Source: Synechococcus sp. MVIR-18-1
GTDB taxonomy: Bacteria; Cyanobacteriota; Cyanobacteriia; PCC-6307; Cyanobiaceae
DNA: 64,000 nt
Assembly (NCBI RefSeq): GCF_014279835.1
Contig: NZ_CP047942.1
Coordinates: 2,232,001-2,296,000, forward strand
Direction of reading: 5' to 3'
The notes below the pieces were generated by a model. That model had not been told where the DNA came from. It was given only the letters and a program-made list of their open reading frames with translations, and made no database searches. The position numbers were made by a program, and so were the translations under genes. Of the stretch, positions 56,408 through 64,000 are shown one piece after another. How positions within the stretch are numbered: the first letter of the stretch is position 1; every line of letters starts with the position of its first letter.

Positions 56408-57508
56408 ATGAGCAATAAGCAAGTGCTGATCCTTGGCGGCGGACTGATGGGCCTAGCCATAGCTCATCAGCTGGCCCGGCGTGGCCGTGCCGTTACCGTC
56501 TTAAGTCGTCGACGCAGCGAAGCCGCAGGTTTTGTCGCAGCTGGCATGCTGGCCCCCCATGCCGAAGGATTACGCGGCAACCTGTTGCAGCTTGGCCAAC
56601 TGAGCCTGGAGCGCATTCCCCGCTGGGTGGCGCAGATTGAAGCTGATAGTGGGCTCCCCTGCGGCCTACGCGCCACTGGGATTGTGGTGCCCTTCCGAGA
56701 TGCAACCGAGCGGAATCGCTATCCAACGGCCGCCTTTGGGGAAGCCCTCAACAGACAACGCCTCGAACAGCTGCTACCTGGCATCGCACCGGCCTGGGAG
56801 GCCGGTCTGCTGTTTGACCAGGACGGACAAATCGACAACCGCCGCCAACTCATGCGCGCCTTGGAGAGTGCCTGTGTGGACCGGGGTGTGCACTTCCAAG
56901 AAGGCGTGGAAGTTCTCAAACTCCTGAAACAAGACGGTCGCCTCCATGGCGTTCGAACCCGTGATTCAGAAGGCCAGCTCTCGACGCTGAACTGCACAAC
57001 GGCCGTTCTCTGCAGCGGAGCCTGGAGTGCCCAGCTTCTTCCTGAATTGCCGGTGTTTCCAGTAAAGGGACAGATGGTGTCACTACAGACCCCAAGAGGC
57101 GCTCTCAAACACGTGATTTTCGGTCCGGGCACCTACCTGGTTCCTCGAGAGGATGGTCTTGTGGTCGCAGGAGCGACCTCAGAGCCAGAAGCTGGCTTTG
57201 ATGAAGGATTAACGCCCCAAGGGCAACAACGTCTCAACAAAGGGATAGCAGCACTGCTTCCCGATGCGGTGAACTGGCCACCGATGGAGCGTTGGTGGGG
57301 ATTTCGTCCCTGCACTCCAGACGAGGGCCCGCTGCTGGGACAAGGCCCAATCCCTGGGCTTTGGCTGGCCTGCGGCCATCACCGCAATGGCGTGTTGCTA
57401 GCCGCAATCACAACAGAGTTGTTGGCTGACGCCATTACCGGTTATGCCACAAGTACTGAAGCCGTGAGCCTGCTCAGCGCCTTCCGCTGGAACCGATTCA
57501 GTAACTGA
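56408..57508 (+). CDS. thiO: Glycine oxidase ThiO
   Basis: A 366-residue FAD-dependent amine oxidase that makes iminoglycine for the thiazole ring of thiamin. The dinucleotide-binding start is LILGGGLMGLAIAHQLARRGRAVTVL. AAGMLAPHAEGL is the ThiO pattern. Also seen are VFPVKGQMVSL, YLVPREDGLVVAGATSEPEAGFD, WWGFRPCTPDEGPLLG and LACGHHRNGVLLAAITTELLADAI. ATG at 56408. It converges with ndk. Confidence 0.92.
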   Translation: MSNKQVLILGGGLMGLAIAHQLARRGRAVTVLSRRRSEAAGFVAAGMLAPHAEGLRGNLLQLGQLSLERIPRWVAQIEADSGLPCGLRATGIVVPFRDATERNRYPTAAFGEALNRQRLEQLLPGIAPAWEAGLLFDQDGQIDNRRQLMRALESACVDRGVHFQEGVEVLKLLKQDGRLHGVRTRDSEGQLSTLNCTTAVLCSGAWSAQLLPELPVFPVKGQMVSLQTPRGALKHVIFGPGTYLVPREDGLVVAGATSEPEAGFDEGLTPQGQQRLNKGIAALLPDAVNWPPMERWWGFRPCTPDEGPLLGQGPIPGLWLACGHHRNGVLLAAITTELLADAITGYATSTEAVSLLSAFRWNRFSN

Positions 57509-57515
57509 ATCGCAG

Positions 57516-57546
57516 AAAAAAGCCCCCGAGGATCCATCCCGAGGGC
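57516..57546 (-). terminator. Probable ndk terminator
   Basis: On the minus strand a hairpin (GCCC/GGGC outer stem, GGAT/ATCC inner stem, with an internal loop) is followed by TTTTTT at 57521-57516. It lies 35 nt beyond the ndk stop. Confidence 0.6.
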
Positions 57547-57580
57547 AAGCAGGCAAGAAACCTATGAGAACGAAGAACGA

Positions 57581-58039
57581 TCAGCCTTCAACGCGCCAGC
57601 CTTGATCAGAAGGCGTCCAATCGCTCAATTCAGAAGGCTGGAACCAAAGCCCAATTTCAAACGCAGCAGTTTCTGGTGCATCAGAACCGTGAATCACATT
57701 GCGGCCGATGTTGATGGCCAAGTCACCACGGATGGTGCCTGGCTCAGCTTCCAAAGGCTTGGTGGCACCAATCAGCTTGCGCGCGCTTGTAATCACACCA
57801 TCGCCTTCCCAGACCATGGCCACCACAGGGCCTGATGTGATGAAGTCGACCAAGCCCGCAAAGAAGGGACGTTCTTTGTGCACTCCGTAGTGCTGTTCAG
57901 CCAGCTCACGGCTTGGGGTGAGCTGCTTCAGCCCCACCAACTTGAAGCCCTTGCGCTCAAAGCGACCCAGGATCTCGCCGACAAGACCGCGTTGAACGCC
58001 GTCGGGCTTGATAGCAATAAAAGAGCGTTCGGCAGCCAT
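57581..58039 (-). CDS. ndk: Nucleoside diphosphate kinase
   Basis: A 152-residue enzyme that balances nucleoside triphosphates by a phospho-histidine intermediate. [21 protein letters not shown] is the signature start. [18 protein letters not shown] and [20 protein letters not shown] contain the conserved RGD-type segment and the catalytic His (NVIHGSD). The ATG at 58039 matches the family start. It diverges from speA. Confidence 0.98.
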   Translation of the reverse strand: MAAERSFIAIKPDGVQRGLVGEILGRFERKGFKLVGLKQLTPSRELAEQHYGVHKERPFFAGLVDFITSGPVVAMVWEGDGVITSARKLIGATKPLEAEPGTIRGDLAINIGRNVIHGSDAPETAAFEIGLWFQPSELSDWTPSDQGWRVEG

Positions 58040-58142
58040 AACGTTGAAAAAACCGTCGTCATCGTCAACGCCAGATGCCCTAATTGGCAAGCACCGGTGT
58101 GGCAATGGGGGTGAAGCTCCTTAGATTCCCCCCATCTGATCG

Positions 58143-60089
58143 ATGTCCGTTTCCATGGTGCTCGCCGACTCCATCACCTGGACGGGGAGCGATAGCGCCC
58201 AGCTTTATGGGCTGGAACGCTGGGGTGATCCTTACTTCTCGATCAACCCACGCGGGCATGTGAGCGTGCAACCACGCGGAGACCGTGGCGGAAGTCTTGA
58301 CCTGATGGAGCTGGTGGCGGGCCTGCAGGACCGCAGCCTTGGGCTACCCCTGCTGATCCGCTTCGACGACATTCTTGAAGACAGGCTGGAACGCCTGCAC
58401 GCAGCCTTCGAACGGGCGATTACTCGCTACGACTATGAGGGGCGCTACCAAGGCGTCTTCCCGGTGAAGTGCAACCAACAGCGCCACGTAGTAGAAGAGC
58501 TTGTGACCTGCGGGAGGCGCTGGCATTTCGGCTTAGAGGCAGGCAGCAAAGCCGAACTCCTGATCGCTCTCTCTTTGATGGATGACCCTGAAGCCCTGCT
58601 GATCTGCAACGGCTACAAAGATCAGCGCTACATCGAAACCGCAATCTTGGCCAGACGACTTGGCCGCAGGCCAGTTGTCGTGATCGAACAACCGGATGAA
58701 GTGCAGCGCATCATTGATGCCAGCCAGGAGCTCGGAGCTGCACCGCTCATTGGCATTCGCGCTCGGCTCTCCAGCCGAAGCACCGGACGTTGGGGTAGCT
58801 CCGTCGGAGACAAAGCGAAATTTGGGCTACCCGCACCTGAAATCATTGGCGCAGTTGAGGCCCTACGGGACGCCAACCTGCTCAGCGAGCTGCGCCTGCT
58901 TCATTTCCATGTAGGCAGCCAAATCAACGACATCGCCGTAGTGAAAGATGCATTGCAAGAGGCCGCGCGTTTGTATGTGGAACTGCACGCTCTTGGAGCC
59001 CCGATGGGCTACTTGGATGTAGGCGGCGGTCTCGGAATCGACTACGACGGCAGTCGCACCGCTACAGCGGCATCAACCAATTACTCCCTGCAGAACTACG
59101 CCAACGACGTTGTAGCCACCGTTCAAGAAGGGTGCGAACCCAACAAGGTTCCCGTACCAACACTCGTCAGCGAAAGCGGTCGAGCGATTGCAAGTCACTT
59201 CTCAGTGCTTGTGTTCAACGTGCTCGGGAGTGGTGGCCTGCAGCAACCTGCTCCACCGGTTGAACAGGATGAACCTCTGATCGTTCGCAATCTGCGCGAA
59301 ACCCTTCAAGGCATTGAAGCCTTACCCATCGACACTCCTGCAGATCCATCACGCCTGCAAGAAGCCTGGAACGATGCACTCAAGTTCAAAGAAGACGCCT
59401 TAGCCGCATTCCGGCTCGGCTATCTGAGCTTGAAAGAGCGGAGCATGGCGGAGCAACTCACCTGGGCATGCGCCAGGGCCTTGCTCGATCGTCTACACGA
59501 TGTAGCGAAACTGCCGGACGACCTCAAAACACTGCCGGCTGTTTTGGCAGAGACCTACTACGCCAACCTTTCGATCTTCCGCTCCGCTCCAGACACCTGG
59601 GCCATTCAGCAACTCTTTCCATTGATGCCGCTGCATCGTCTCAACGAACAACCCACACGTCTCGGCCATTTCGCCGATTTAACGTGCGACTCCGATGGCA
59701 AGTTGAATCGCTTCATCGACGACGGGAACAACAAACCCCTGCTCGAGCTTCATCCTCTCAAGCCGAATGAGCCCTATCTGATCGGGATGTTTCTCGGCGG
59801 TGCCTATCAAGAAGTGATGGGCAATCTGCATAACTTGTTTGGAAGCACCGATGCCGCTCACATCCGCTTATCCCCAGGAGGCGAATACCAAGTGGACCAT
59901 GTTGTTCGTGGTGACACAAACGCAGAAGTACTGGAAATGATGGAACACGACCCAGATCAGCTACTGGAACGGTTGCGCATAGCCAGTGAGAAAGCCATCA
60001 GCAGCGGACAACTGCGTATCAGCGAAGCAAGACGATTAATGGATCACCTTGAAAGCAGCTTGCGCCAAAGCACCTATTTGCAAAGTTAA
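58143..60089 (+). CDS. speA: Biosynthetic arginine decarboxylase
   Basis: A 648-residue PLP enzyme converting arginine to agmatine for polyamine synthesis. It has the PLP-lysine segment GVFPVKCNQQRHVVEELV, FGLEAGSKAELLIAL, LLHFHVGSQINDI, LDVGGGLGIDYDGS, VSESGRAIASHFSVLV, and a C-terminal barrel with TCDSDGKLNRFIDD (TCDSDG is typical of SpeA). Its size and the DPDQLLERLR tail match the family. ATG at 58143; an internal ATG four codons later is possible. Confidence 0.97.
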   Translation: MSVSMVLADSITWTGSDSAQLYGLERWGDPYFSINPRGHVSVQPRGDRGGSLDLMELVAGLQDRSLGLPLLIRFDDILEDRLERLHAAFERAITRYDYEGRYQGVFPVKCNQQRHVVEELVTCGRRWHFGLEAGSKAELLIALSLMDDPEALLICNGYKDQRYIETAILARRLGRRPVVVIEQPDEVQRIIDASQELGAAPLIGIRARLSSRSTGRWGSSVGDKAKFGLPAPEIIGAVEALRDANLLSELRLLHFHVGSQINDIAVVKDALQEAARLYVELHALGAPMGYLDVGGGLGIDYDGSRTATAASTNYSLQNYANDVVATVQEGCEPNKVPVPTLVSESGRAIASHFSVLVFNVLGSGGLQQPAPPVEQDEPLIVRNLRETLQGIEALPIDTPADPSRLQEAWNDALKFKEDALAAFRLGYLSLKERSMAEQLTWACARALLDRLHDVAKLPDDLKTLPAVLAETYYANLSIFRSAPDTWAIQQLFPLMPLHRLNEQPTRLGHFADLTCDSDGKLNRFIDDGNNKPLLELHPLKPNEPYLIGMFLGGAYQEVMGNLHNLFGSTDAAHIRLSPGGEYQVDHVVRGDTNAEVLEMMEHDPDQLLERLRIASEKAISSGQLRISEARRLMDHLESSLRQSTYLQS

Positions 60090-60112
60090 ATCCATGCAAA
60101 TCCATCAACACT

Positions 60113-60808
60113 TCAGGATGCCGGTAACAAGCCTCGGCGGACAAGCGGATCGAGATCAGCGATAGCCAGTGATCCATCCTCCGCAACAGCAACAATTCCG
60201 CGAATGCGCAATTTACTGAGCGTGCGAGAGGCCGTTTCTCGAGCGAGGCCAGCAATCAAGGCAATCTCCCGTTGAGCCAGGACAGGAATCGAAGCCTGCG
60301 GATCACTCGCAGTTGAACTTTTTCTTGCTAAGTAAGCCAGCGCATCTAATAACCGCGTGGTGGCATCAGCGCTCTGTAAGGCAAAACGCTGATTGAGGTC
60401 TCTAAGCCTTGATGCTTCCAACCGGGCCAGAGCAAGTGCAAACCCTGGTTGCTTTTCTAGTAACGCTGAAAAAGGTGCCGCACGTAATTTCACCAATCTG
60501 AGAGACGTGAGAGCAACGACATCCGCCGAACGGGAGGCTCCATCGAGGGCCGCCATTTCTCCAAAAACATCTCCTTCTCCTAGGACTGACATCACCACTT
60601 CATCACCATCGGCGGTGTAACTGCGAACCTTGGCTAACCCAGAACGAAGCAAGAATAATGACTCACCCCAGTCTTGTTCCATCACAATCAGCTGATCCGT
60701 CTGATGAGATGACTCACGATGGCGATCAAGGAGTTGCACCAGTTGCTCCTCACCTAAAGACTTAAACAGCTGCATCTCAGATAATGAACTGACAGATAAT
60801 GACGGCAT
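60113..60808 (-). CDS. CRP-family transcription regulator
   Basis: A 231-residue protein. The N-terminal cyclic-nucleotide domain has VFGEMAALDGASRSADV, with E84, R93 and S94 where cAMP-binding CRP proteins carry them. The C-terminal helix-turn-helix reads AQREIALIAGLARETASRTLSKL; its recognition helix R-E-T-x-x-R (R190, E191, R195) equals the residues E. coli CRP uses to read TGTGA. So it probably binds cAMP and TGTGA-N6-TCACA sites such as those at 47.4-51.9 kb. It is cotranscribed with DUF3307 (TGA-G-ATG junction). Which regulator name applies (for example SyCRP1-like) is uncertain. Confidence 0.88.
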   Translation of the reverse strand: MPSLSVSSLSEMQLFKSLGEEQLVQLLDRHRESSHQTDQLIVMEQDWGESLFLLRSGLAKVRSYTADGDEVVMSVLGEGDVFGEMAALDGASRSADVVALTSLRLVKLRAAPFSALLEKQPGFALALARLEASRLRDLNQRFALQSADATTRLLDALAYLARKSSTASDPQASIPVLAQREIALIAGLARETASRTLSKLRIRGIVAVAEDGSLAIADLDPLVRRGLLPAS

Positions 60809-60809
60809 C

Positions 60810-61133
60810 TCAAATCCTTATCAAAAACAAAACCCACGCCAATTTGCAGAGCACGTGAAGGCTCTGGTCCAAGGCGAGTGTGAAGCCAAAACGACTTTTT
60901 AACCCATCAATCATGGCGTGGAGCAGCGTCTCCATCATTCCCAGCAAGGGGACATCCGTTAGGAGAGCAACCGCAAGCCCATGGGTCGCAGCATGAGAAC
61001 CCAGCCACCAACTCCAGTGGAGAGTGGAATCACGACCTGGCATTTTCTCCACTGCCATGCGGTCGCTCTGCAACACAAAATCACAGACGAAATGGCCCAG
61101 CACCAAAAGAATCAGCAAATTGAGTGAATCCAT
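60810..61133 (-). CDS. DUF3307 membrane protein
   Basis: A 107-residue protein with the DUF3307 pattern LILLVLGHFVCDFVLQSDRMAVEK near the start (GH-x3-DF-x-x-Q), WWLGSHAATHGLAVALLT, and two to three hydrophobic segments ending in LHVLCKLAWVLFLI. The His and Asp residues recur in the family, whose role is unknown. The ATG at 61133 is used. It precedes the CRP-like gene, with stop and start one nucleotide apart, and diverges from the cNMP-binding protein gene. Confidence 0.82.
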   Translation of the reverse strand: MDSLNLLILLVLGHFVCDFVLQSDRMAVEKMPGRDSTLHWSWWLGSHAATHGLAVALLTDVPLLGMMETLLHAMIDGLKSRFGFTLALDQSLHVLCKLAWVLFLIRI

Positions 61134-61193
61134 TACCGATGCGGACAACGGACAACACCGCTATAGCAGGAGAGGCCATTTGGTTACACCACC

Positions 61194-61745
61194 ATGCTGG
61201 GCGTCCATCAGCGACTGAGCCAGTTGCTGGTCACTCATCTCAAAGAACTGGATGCCGAATCTCTGGTTTACGACAGCGGAGATGTCGTGATTGAAGAGCA
61301 CGAGAATGCAAACGAAATCCTGCTTGTGCTCAGCGGAGAGCTAAGCGTTGAGATCAGCTCTCAACGCGAATTAGCCCGGATCAAGCCAGGTGAAATTGTC
61401 GGAGAGATGGGTCTATTCGGCAACAATCGATATTGCGCAACGGTGCGAGTGCTCAGCGGCCCCGCAGAAATCATCCGTGTCAATTCCGATGCCTTGCTTC
61501 GCTTGGCCCTATTCGATGCAGACCTTGCCTTGGAGATCCTCGCGCTAAGCAGCACTCGCTGCAAACAAGGGAATCAACTGAACATGCTGCTACTGGACTC
61601 AATCCAGGCTCTCAACGAAGGCAACGAATCTCAACTCCAGAAATGCCTCACCCAACTAGAAACTCAAGCCGGTGGCTTTCAGGCCGCTGCTCAGCAGTTG
61701 GCAAGCATCAATAGGCGCCTGATCGATCCCAGCGCGACGACTTAA
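61194..61745 (+). CDS. Stand-alone cyclic-nucleotide-binding domain protein
   Basis: A 183-residue protein with one cyclic-nucleotide-binding domain (residues ~15-125: ILLVLSGELSVEI, IKPGEIVGEMGLFGNN) and a C-terminal helical region (ALNEGNESQLQKCLTQLETQAGGFQAAAQQLASI), no DNA-binding domain. The phosphate cassette is altered: after E71 the Arg-Ser pair is Tyr80-Cys81 (RYCATV), so cAMP affinity may be lost or changed. The stop overlaps the cyclase start by one base (TAATG), which implies coupled translation and possible physical pairing with the cyclase. Confidence 0.85.
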   Translation: MLGVHQRLSQLLVTHLKELDAESLVYDSGDVVIEEHENANEILLVLSGELSVEISSQRELARIKPGEIVGEMGLFGNNRYCATVRVLSGPAEIIRVNSDALLRLALFDADLALEILALSSTRCKQGNQLNMLLLDSIQALNEGNESQLQKCLTQLETQAGGFQAAAQQLASINRRLIDPSATT

Positions 61746-63607
61746 TGAACAAATTTGGCTGGCTAAAAAGCCATAGCGCCATCCTGATCTTTAGCGGATT
61801 CATTGCGCTTGCAGGCTCATTCGGACAACAAGAGCTGCGCCAGGGAGAACTGTGGTTTGCCGACTGGGCCCAAGAAATCACCGGTCCAAGAACTGTGCCC
61901 AAAAAGCTGATCATCGTGGCAATTGATGATTTCAGCCTGCAACAGGCTGCCAACGCCGACCTCAGTGATCTCAATGAACTTCAAAAATTGCGTCAATGGC
62001 CATGGCCGCGTAGCACCCATGCACTGGTGCTGAGTCGCCTGATCGCAGCCGGAGCAAAGGTCATTGGTTTCGACTTGCTCTTTGATACCCCCAGCAGCCA
62101 TGGCAAAGAAGACGATGCCACCTTCGCTGCCAGCCTTCGACGCCACGCCGACAAAGTGGTCTTAGGTGTGCAAACACTGAACAGTCAAGGGCCTGTTGCC
62201 GGGTTGTCCTTGCTAGATCTCACCCCTTCCCTAAGGAATGCTCACCCATCGATCAAACGCGGGCTTCTCAACGGCCGTCCAGATCGCGATGGCGTCCTTA
62301 GGAGAACGCCTGGAACCACGAGCATGGATTTGCGACAAAAGCTTGGTCCAGCAGTCCCACCCGGTATGGCATCAGCCCTTCTCAATACACCCCCAGAAAC
62401 CCAAAACAAAGGGATTTCACTGCTAGCCCCTTATGGACCACCACGCACCATCCCTACCTTTTCAATCTGGGAACTGCTGGAACCCAAGGCATACGCCGCA
62501 CTCAAGCAATCAGGAACGTTCCAAGACGCAATCGTTTTAATAGGCCCCACTGCAGCTGTGTTCCAAGACCTACATCGAAGCGTCTTCTCTGGCGCCGTGG
62601 GAATGCCGGGGGTCGAGATTCATGCCACTGAAGTAGCCAATCGACTTGAAGGTCGGAGCCTCCAATTCTTTCCACCCATCCCCGGTTGGAACTTGATCTT
62701 GGCCGCCCTCGCTTGTGGCCTGGGAATTGCCCTTGGTGGTATTGAACGCCCGCTACAAAGGCTGAGCGTTGCAGCTATTGCAGCAGTTGGAACCTTGTTC
62801 GTGGGGGTAGGACTCGTCACCAAAGCCTGGTTGGTCCTCCCTATCGCCAGCATCGCTGTGGCCATTCTCGCCACAGGCATCATCTCCAGCGCCGATGCCA
62901 CTGTGAAGCTGCAATGGCAGCGCCGACGTCTACGCAACACCTTGGGGCGCTACCTGTCTCCCGCAGTTGCAGCAGAAATCGCAGACAAACCCAACAACGC
63001 CGAAGGTTTATTGCAAAGTCGGCTTGTGGATGTTGTCGTGCTGATGAGCGACATCCGTGGCTTCACAGCATTTACGCAATCCATGACCGCGAAAGGCGAA
63101 GTACACAAACTCGTGGACAGACTCAATGCCTATTTCAGTGAGGTTGTTGAAGCAGTCCATACGGAGCAAGGCACCGTCGATAAATTCATTGGCGATGCAA
63201 CGCTCGCTGTTTTTGGAGCTCCCGTACAACGCAGTGGAGCCATGAATGCAGAAGCCGGAATAAAGACCGCCATTGCTATTCAAGAACGTCTCGAAGGTTT
63301 AAATCAGGCCTGGATTTCAGAGGGTCAAGAGCCCTGGGCCCAGGTGATCGTTCTTAGCTATGGATGGGTCGTCAGTGGCAACATCGGTAGCAACAGCCGA
63401 ATGGATTACACGGTCATCGGTGATGCAGTGAATACAGCAAGCCGGCTCGAACAAATCGCGAAGCAATGCAAACGCACGATCGTGATGAGCGAAGCAGTGG
63501 CAGAACTGATCGGTGATCAATGGCCTCTTGATGATCTCGGTGAATTTCCGATCAGAGGCCAGAAACCACAACGGGTGTTCGCCCTACAAACCGCCACTGC
63601 GCAATAA
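61745..63607 (+). CDS. CHASE2-domain membrane adenylate cyclase (class III)
   Basis: A 620-residue protein with an N-terminal anchor, a periplasmic CHASE2 sensor (residues ~50-310; VAIDDFSLQQ, WPWPRSTHALVLSRLIAAGAKVIGFDLLFD), three membrane helices (~313-383) and a class III cyclase domain (~425-610). Metal Asp residues D436 (MSDIRGFT) and D484 (FIGDATLAVFG), adenine-selecting K480 and T556 (DYTVIGDAVN), and catalytic N563 and R567 are all present, so an active adenylate cyclase making cAMP is predicted. It follows the cNMP-binding gene and precedes a FecR-domain gene. Confidence 0.93.
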   Translation: MNKFGWLKSHSAILIFSGFIALAGSFGQQELRQGELWFADWAQEITGPRTVPKKLIIVAIDDFSLQQAANADLSDLNELQKLRQWPWPRSTHALVLSRLIAAGAKVIGFDLLFDTPSSHGKEDDATFAASLRRHADKVVLGVQTLNSQGPVAGLSLLDLTPSLRNAHPSIKRGLLNGRPDRDGVLRRTPGTTSMDLRQKLGPAVPPGMASALLNTPPETQNKGISLLAPYGPPRTIPTFSIWELLEPKAYAALKQSGTFQDAIVLIGPTAAVFQDLHRSVFSGAVGMPGVEIHATEVANRLEGRSLQFFPPIPGWNLILAALACGLGIALGGIERPLQRLSVAAIAAVGTLFVGVGLVTKAWLVLPIASIAVAILATGIISSADATVKLQWQRRRLRNTLGRYLSPAVAAEIADKPNNAEGLLQSRLVDVVVLMSDIRGFTAFTQSMTAKGEVHKLVDRLNAYFSEVVEAVHTEQGTVDKFIGDATLAVFGAPVQRSGAMNAEAGIKTAIAIQERLEGLNQAWISEGQEPWAQVIVLSYGWVVSGNIGSNSRMDYTVIGDAVNTASRLEQIAKQCKRTIVMSEAVAELIGDQWPLDDLGEFPIRGQKPQRVFALQTATAQ

Positions 63608-63656
63608 CAGTTCAGCCTTTATCACTCCTAGGTGATGTCCAGCGAAACAGGCATCG

Positions 63657-64000
63657 ATGAAATTGAGACAAGGCCTGCTGGGTGTACTGGCAATCTCTTC
63701 ATTGACGGTGCCCGCTATGGCTGCACCATTTCAATCCGCCACGATCAGGCGGATCGTTGACGGGAAAGAGGTGTTCATAGACAAGAAACCAGCACGTATT
63801 CAGCAAACAGCAGGTCATGGTCAAGAACTCAGTACTGGCAAAAGTCGTGCTGAACTTTTATTTGATCGCCGTGCCCTGGGATTCCTCGGGACTAACAGCT
63901 TGATCCGTCTCGGCGAGGAATGCTTTCGCCTCGACAAAGGCCAAGTGCTGATTAATGGACCGCAAAGCGGTTGCCTTGGAAGCAAGGTGCTTGGTATCCG
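63657..64000 (+). CDS. FecR-domain exported protein, N-terminal part (cut by window edge)
   Basis: 114 codons to the window edge. A signal peptide (GLLGVLAISSLTVPAMA) precedes DGKEVFIDKKPARIQQTAGHGQEL, then AELLFDRRALGFLGTNSLIRLGEECFRLDKGQVLINGP, matching FecR-type domains (ligand-responsive periplasmic modules). FecR-domain proteins often sit beside CHASE2 cyclases in cyanobacteria (from memory). It begins 49 nt after the cyclase stop and may be cotranscribed. The ATG at 63657 follows no strong Shine-Dalgarno. Confidence 0.8.
   Translation, partial: MKLRQGLLGVLAISSLTVPAMAAPFQSATIRRIVDGKEVFIDKKPARIQQTAGHGQELSTGKSRAELLFDRRALGFLGTNSLIRLGEECFRLDKGQVLINGPQSGCLGSKVLGI

Overview
The window looks like the chromosome of a marine picocyanobacterium, probably a Synechococcus of the coastal type. 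The evidence is gene content and order: the run clpB2-secE-nusG-rplK-rplA-rplJ-rplL, DUF3747 and DUF2062 proteins, a PilM/N/O/Q pilus cluster without PilP, murG beside a CobC-like aminotransferase, and a biosynthetic-type arginine decarboxylase. Strain identity is inferred from general knowledge, not from any search. No rRNA, tRNA, transposase, integrase or CRISPR array was seen.

Positions 1-10.5 kb are mostly minus-strand housekeeping genes: a partial hisC-like aminotransferase, argS, nadC, mnmE, selO and a bifunctional RelA/SpoT (selO is coupled to relA by a TTGA overlap), with a DUF2062 gene and a fused double-ATPase ABC protein on the plus strand. At 10.7-12.3 kb lies an unusual protein with a cellulose-binding-like domain at each end and a Met/His-rich linker. 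Then come usp-rbgA-rluD (coupled) and pgk.

Positions 16.4-21.4 kb hold a tight five-gene minus-strand operon: DUF3604 lipoprotein, anchored parvulin-type isomerase, two HupE/UreJ-like membrane proteins and a small membrane protein. Neighbouring stops and starts overlap or lie 1-2 nt apart. Its function is unknown.

Positions 21.5-33.8 kb contain a beta-hydroxyacid dehydrogenase, murG, a CobC-like aminotransferase, a pentapeptide-repeat protein, the type IV pilus set pilM-pilN-pilO-pilQ, rnhA-pyrD and a DUF3747 protein, followed by a candidate small RNA at about 33.88-33.97 kb that resembles the Yfr2 family. Positions 34-42.3 kb carry the ribosomal/NusG/SecE block with an L10 leader, clpB2, gloA and eno. 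Positions 42.5-47.3 kb carry a UbiB-like kinase, two small proteins, argJ and coaE.

The most striking region is 47.38-53.3 kb. An RTX-like calcium-binding protein gene is followed by five head-to-tail, nearly identical 870-bp repeats, each encoding a secreted Gln/Tyr/Pro-rich protein. All six genes share about 100 bp of upstream DNA with a CRP-type palindrome (TGTGA-N6-TCACA) and a G/C-run hairpin. A related secreted protein gene follows.

Positions 53.5-64 kb contain gatB, thiO, ndk and speA plus an unusually dense set of cyclic-nucleotide genes: a cyclic-nucleotide-binding domain fused to a methylglyoxal synthase domain, a CRP-type regulator whose recognition helix carries the RETxxR pattern of E. 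coli CRP, a stand-alone cyclic-nucleotide-binding protein coupled to a CHASE2 adenylate cyclase, and the start of a FecR-domain protein. The inferred picture is a local cAMP circuit: the CHASE2 cyclase makes cAMP, the CRP-type protein reads it, and the six palindrome-bearing promoters at 47-52 kb are candidate targets. The methylglyoxal synthase fusion suggests cAMP may also act directly on metabolism.
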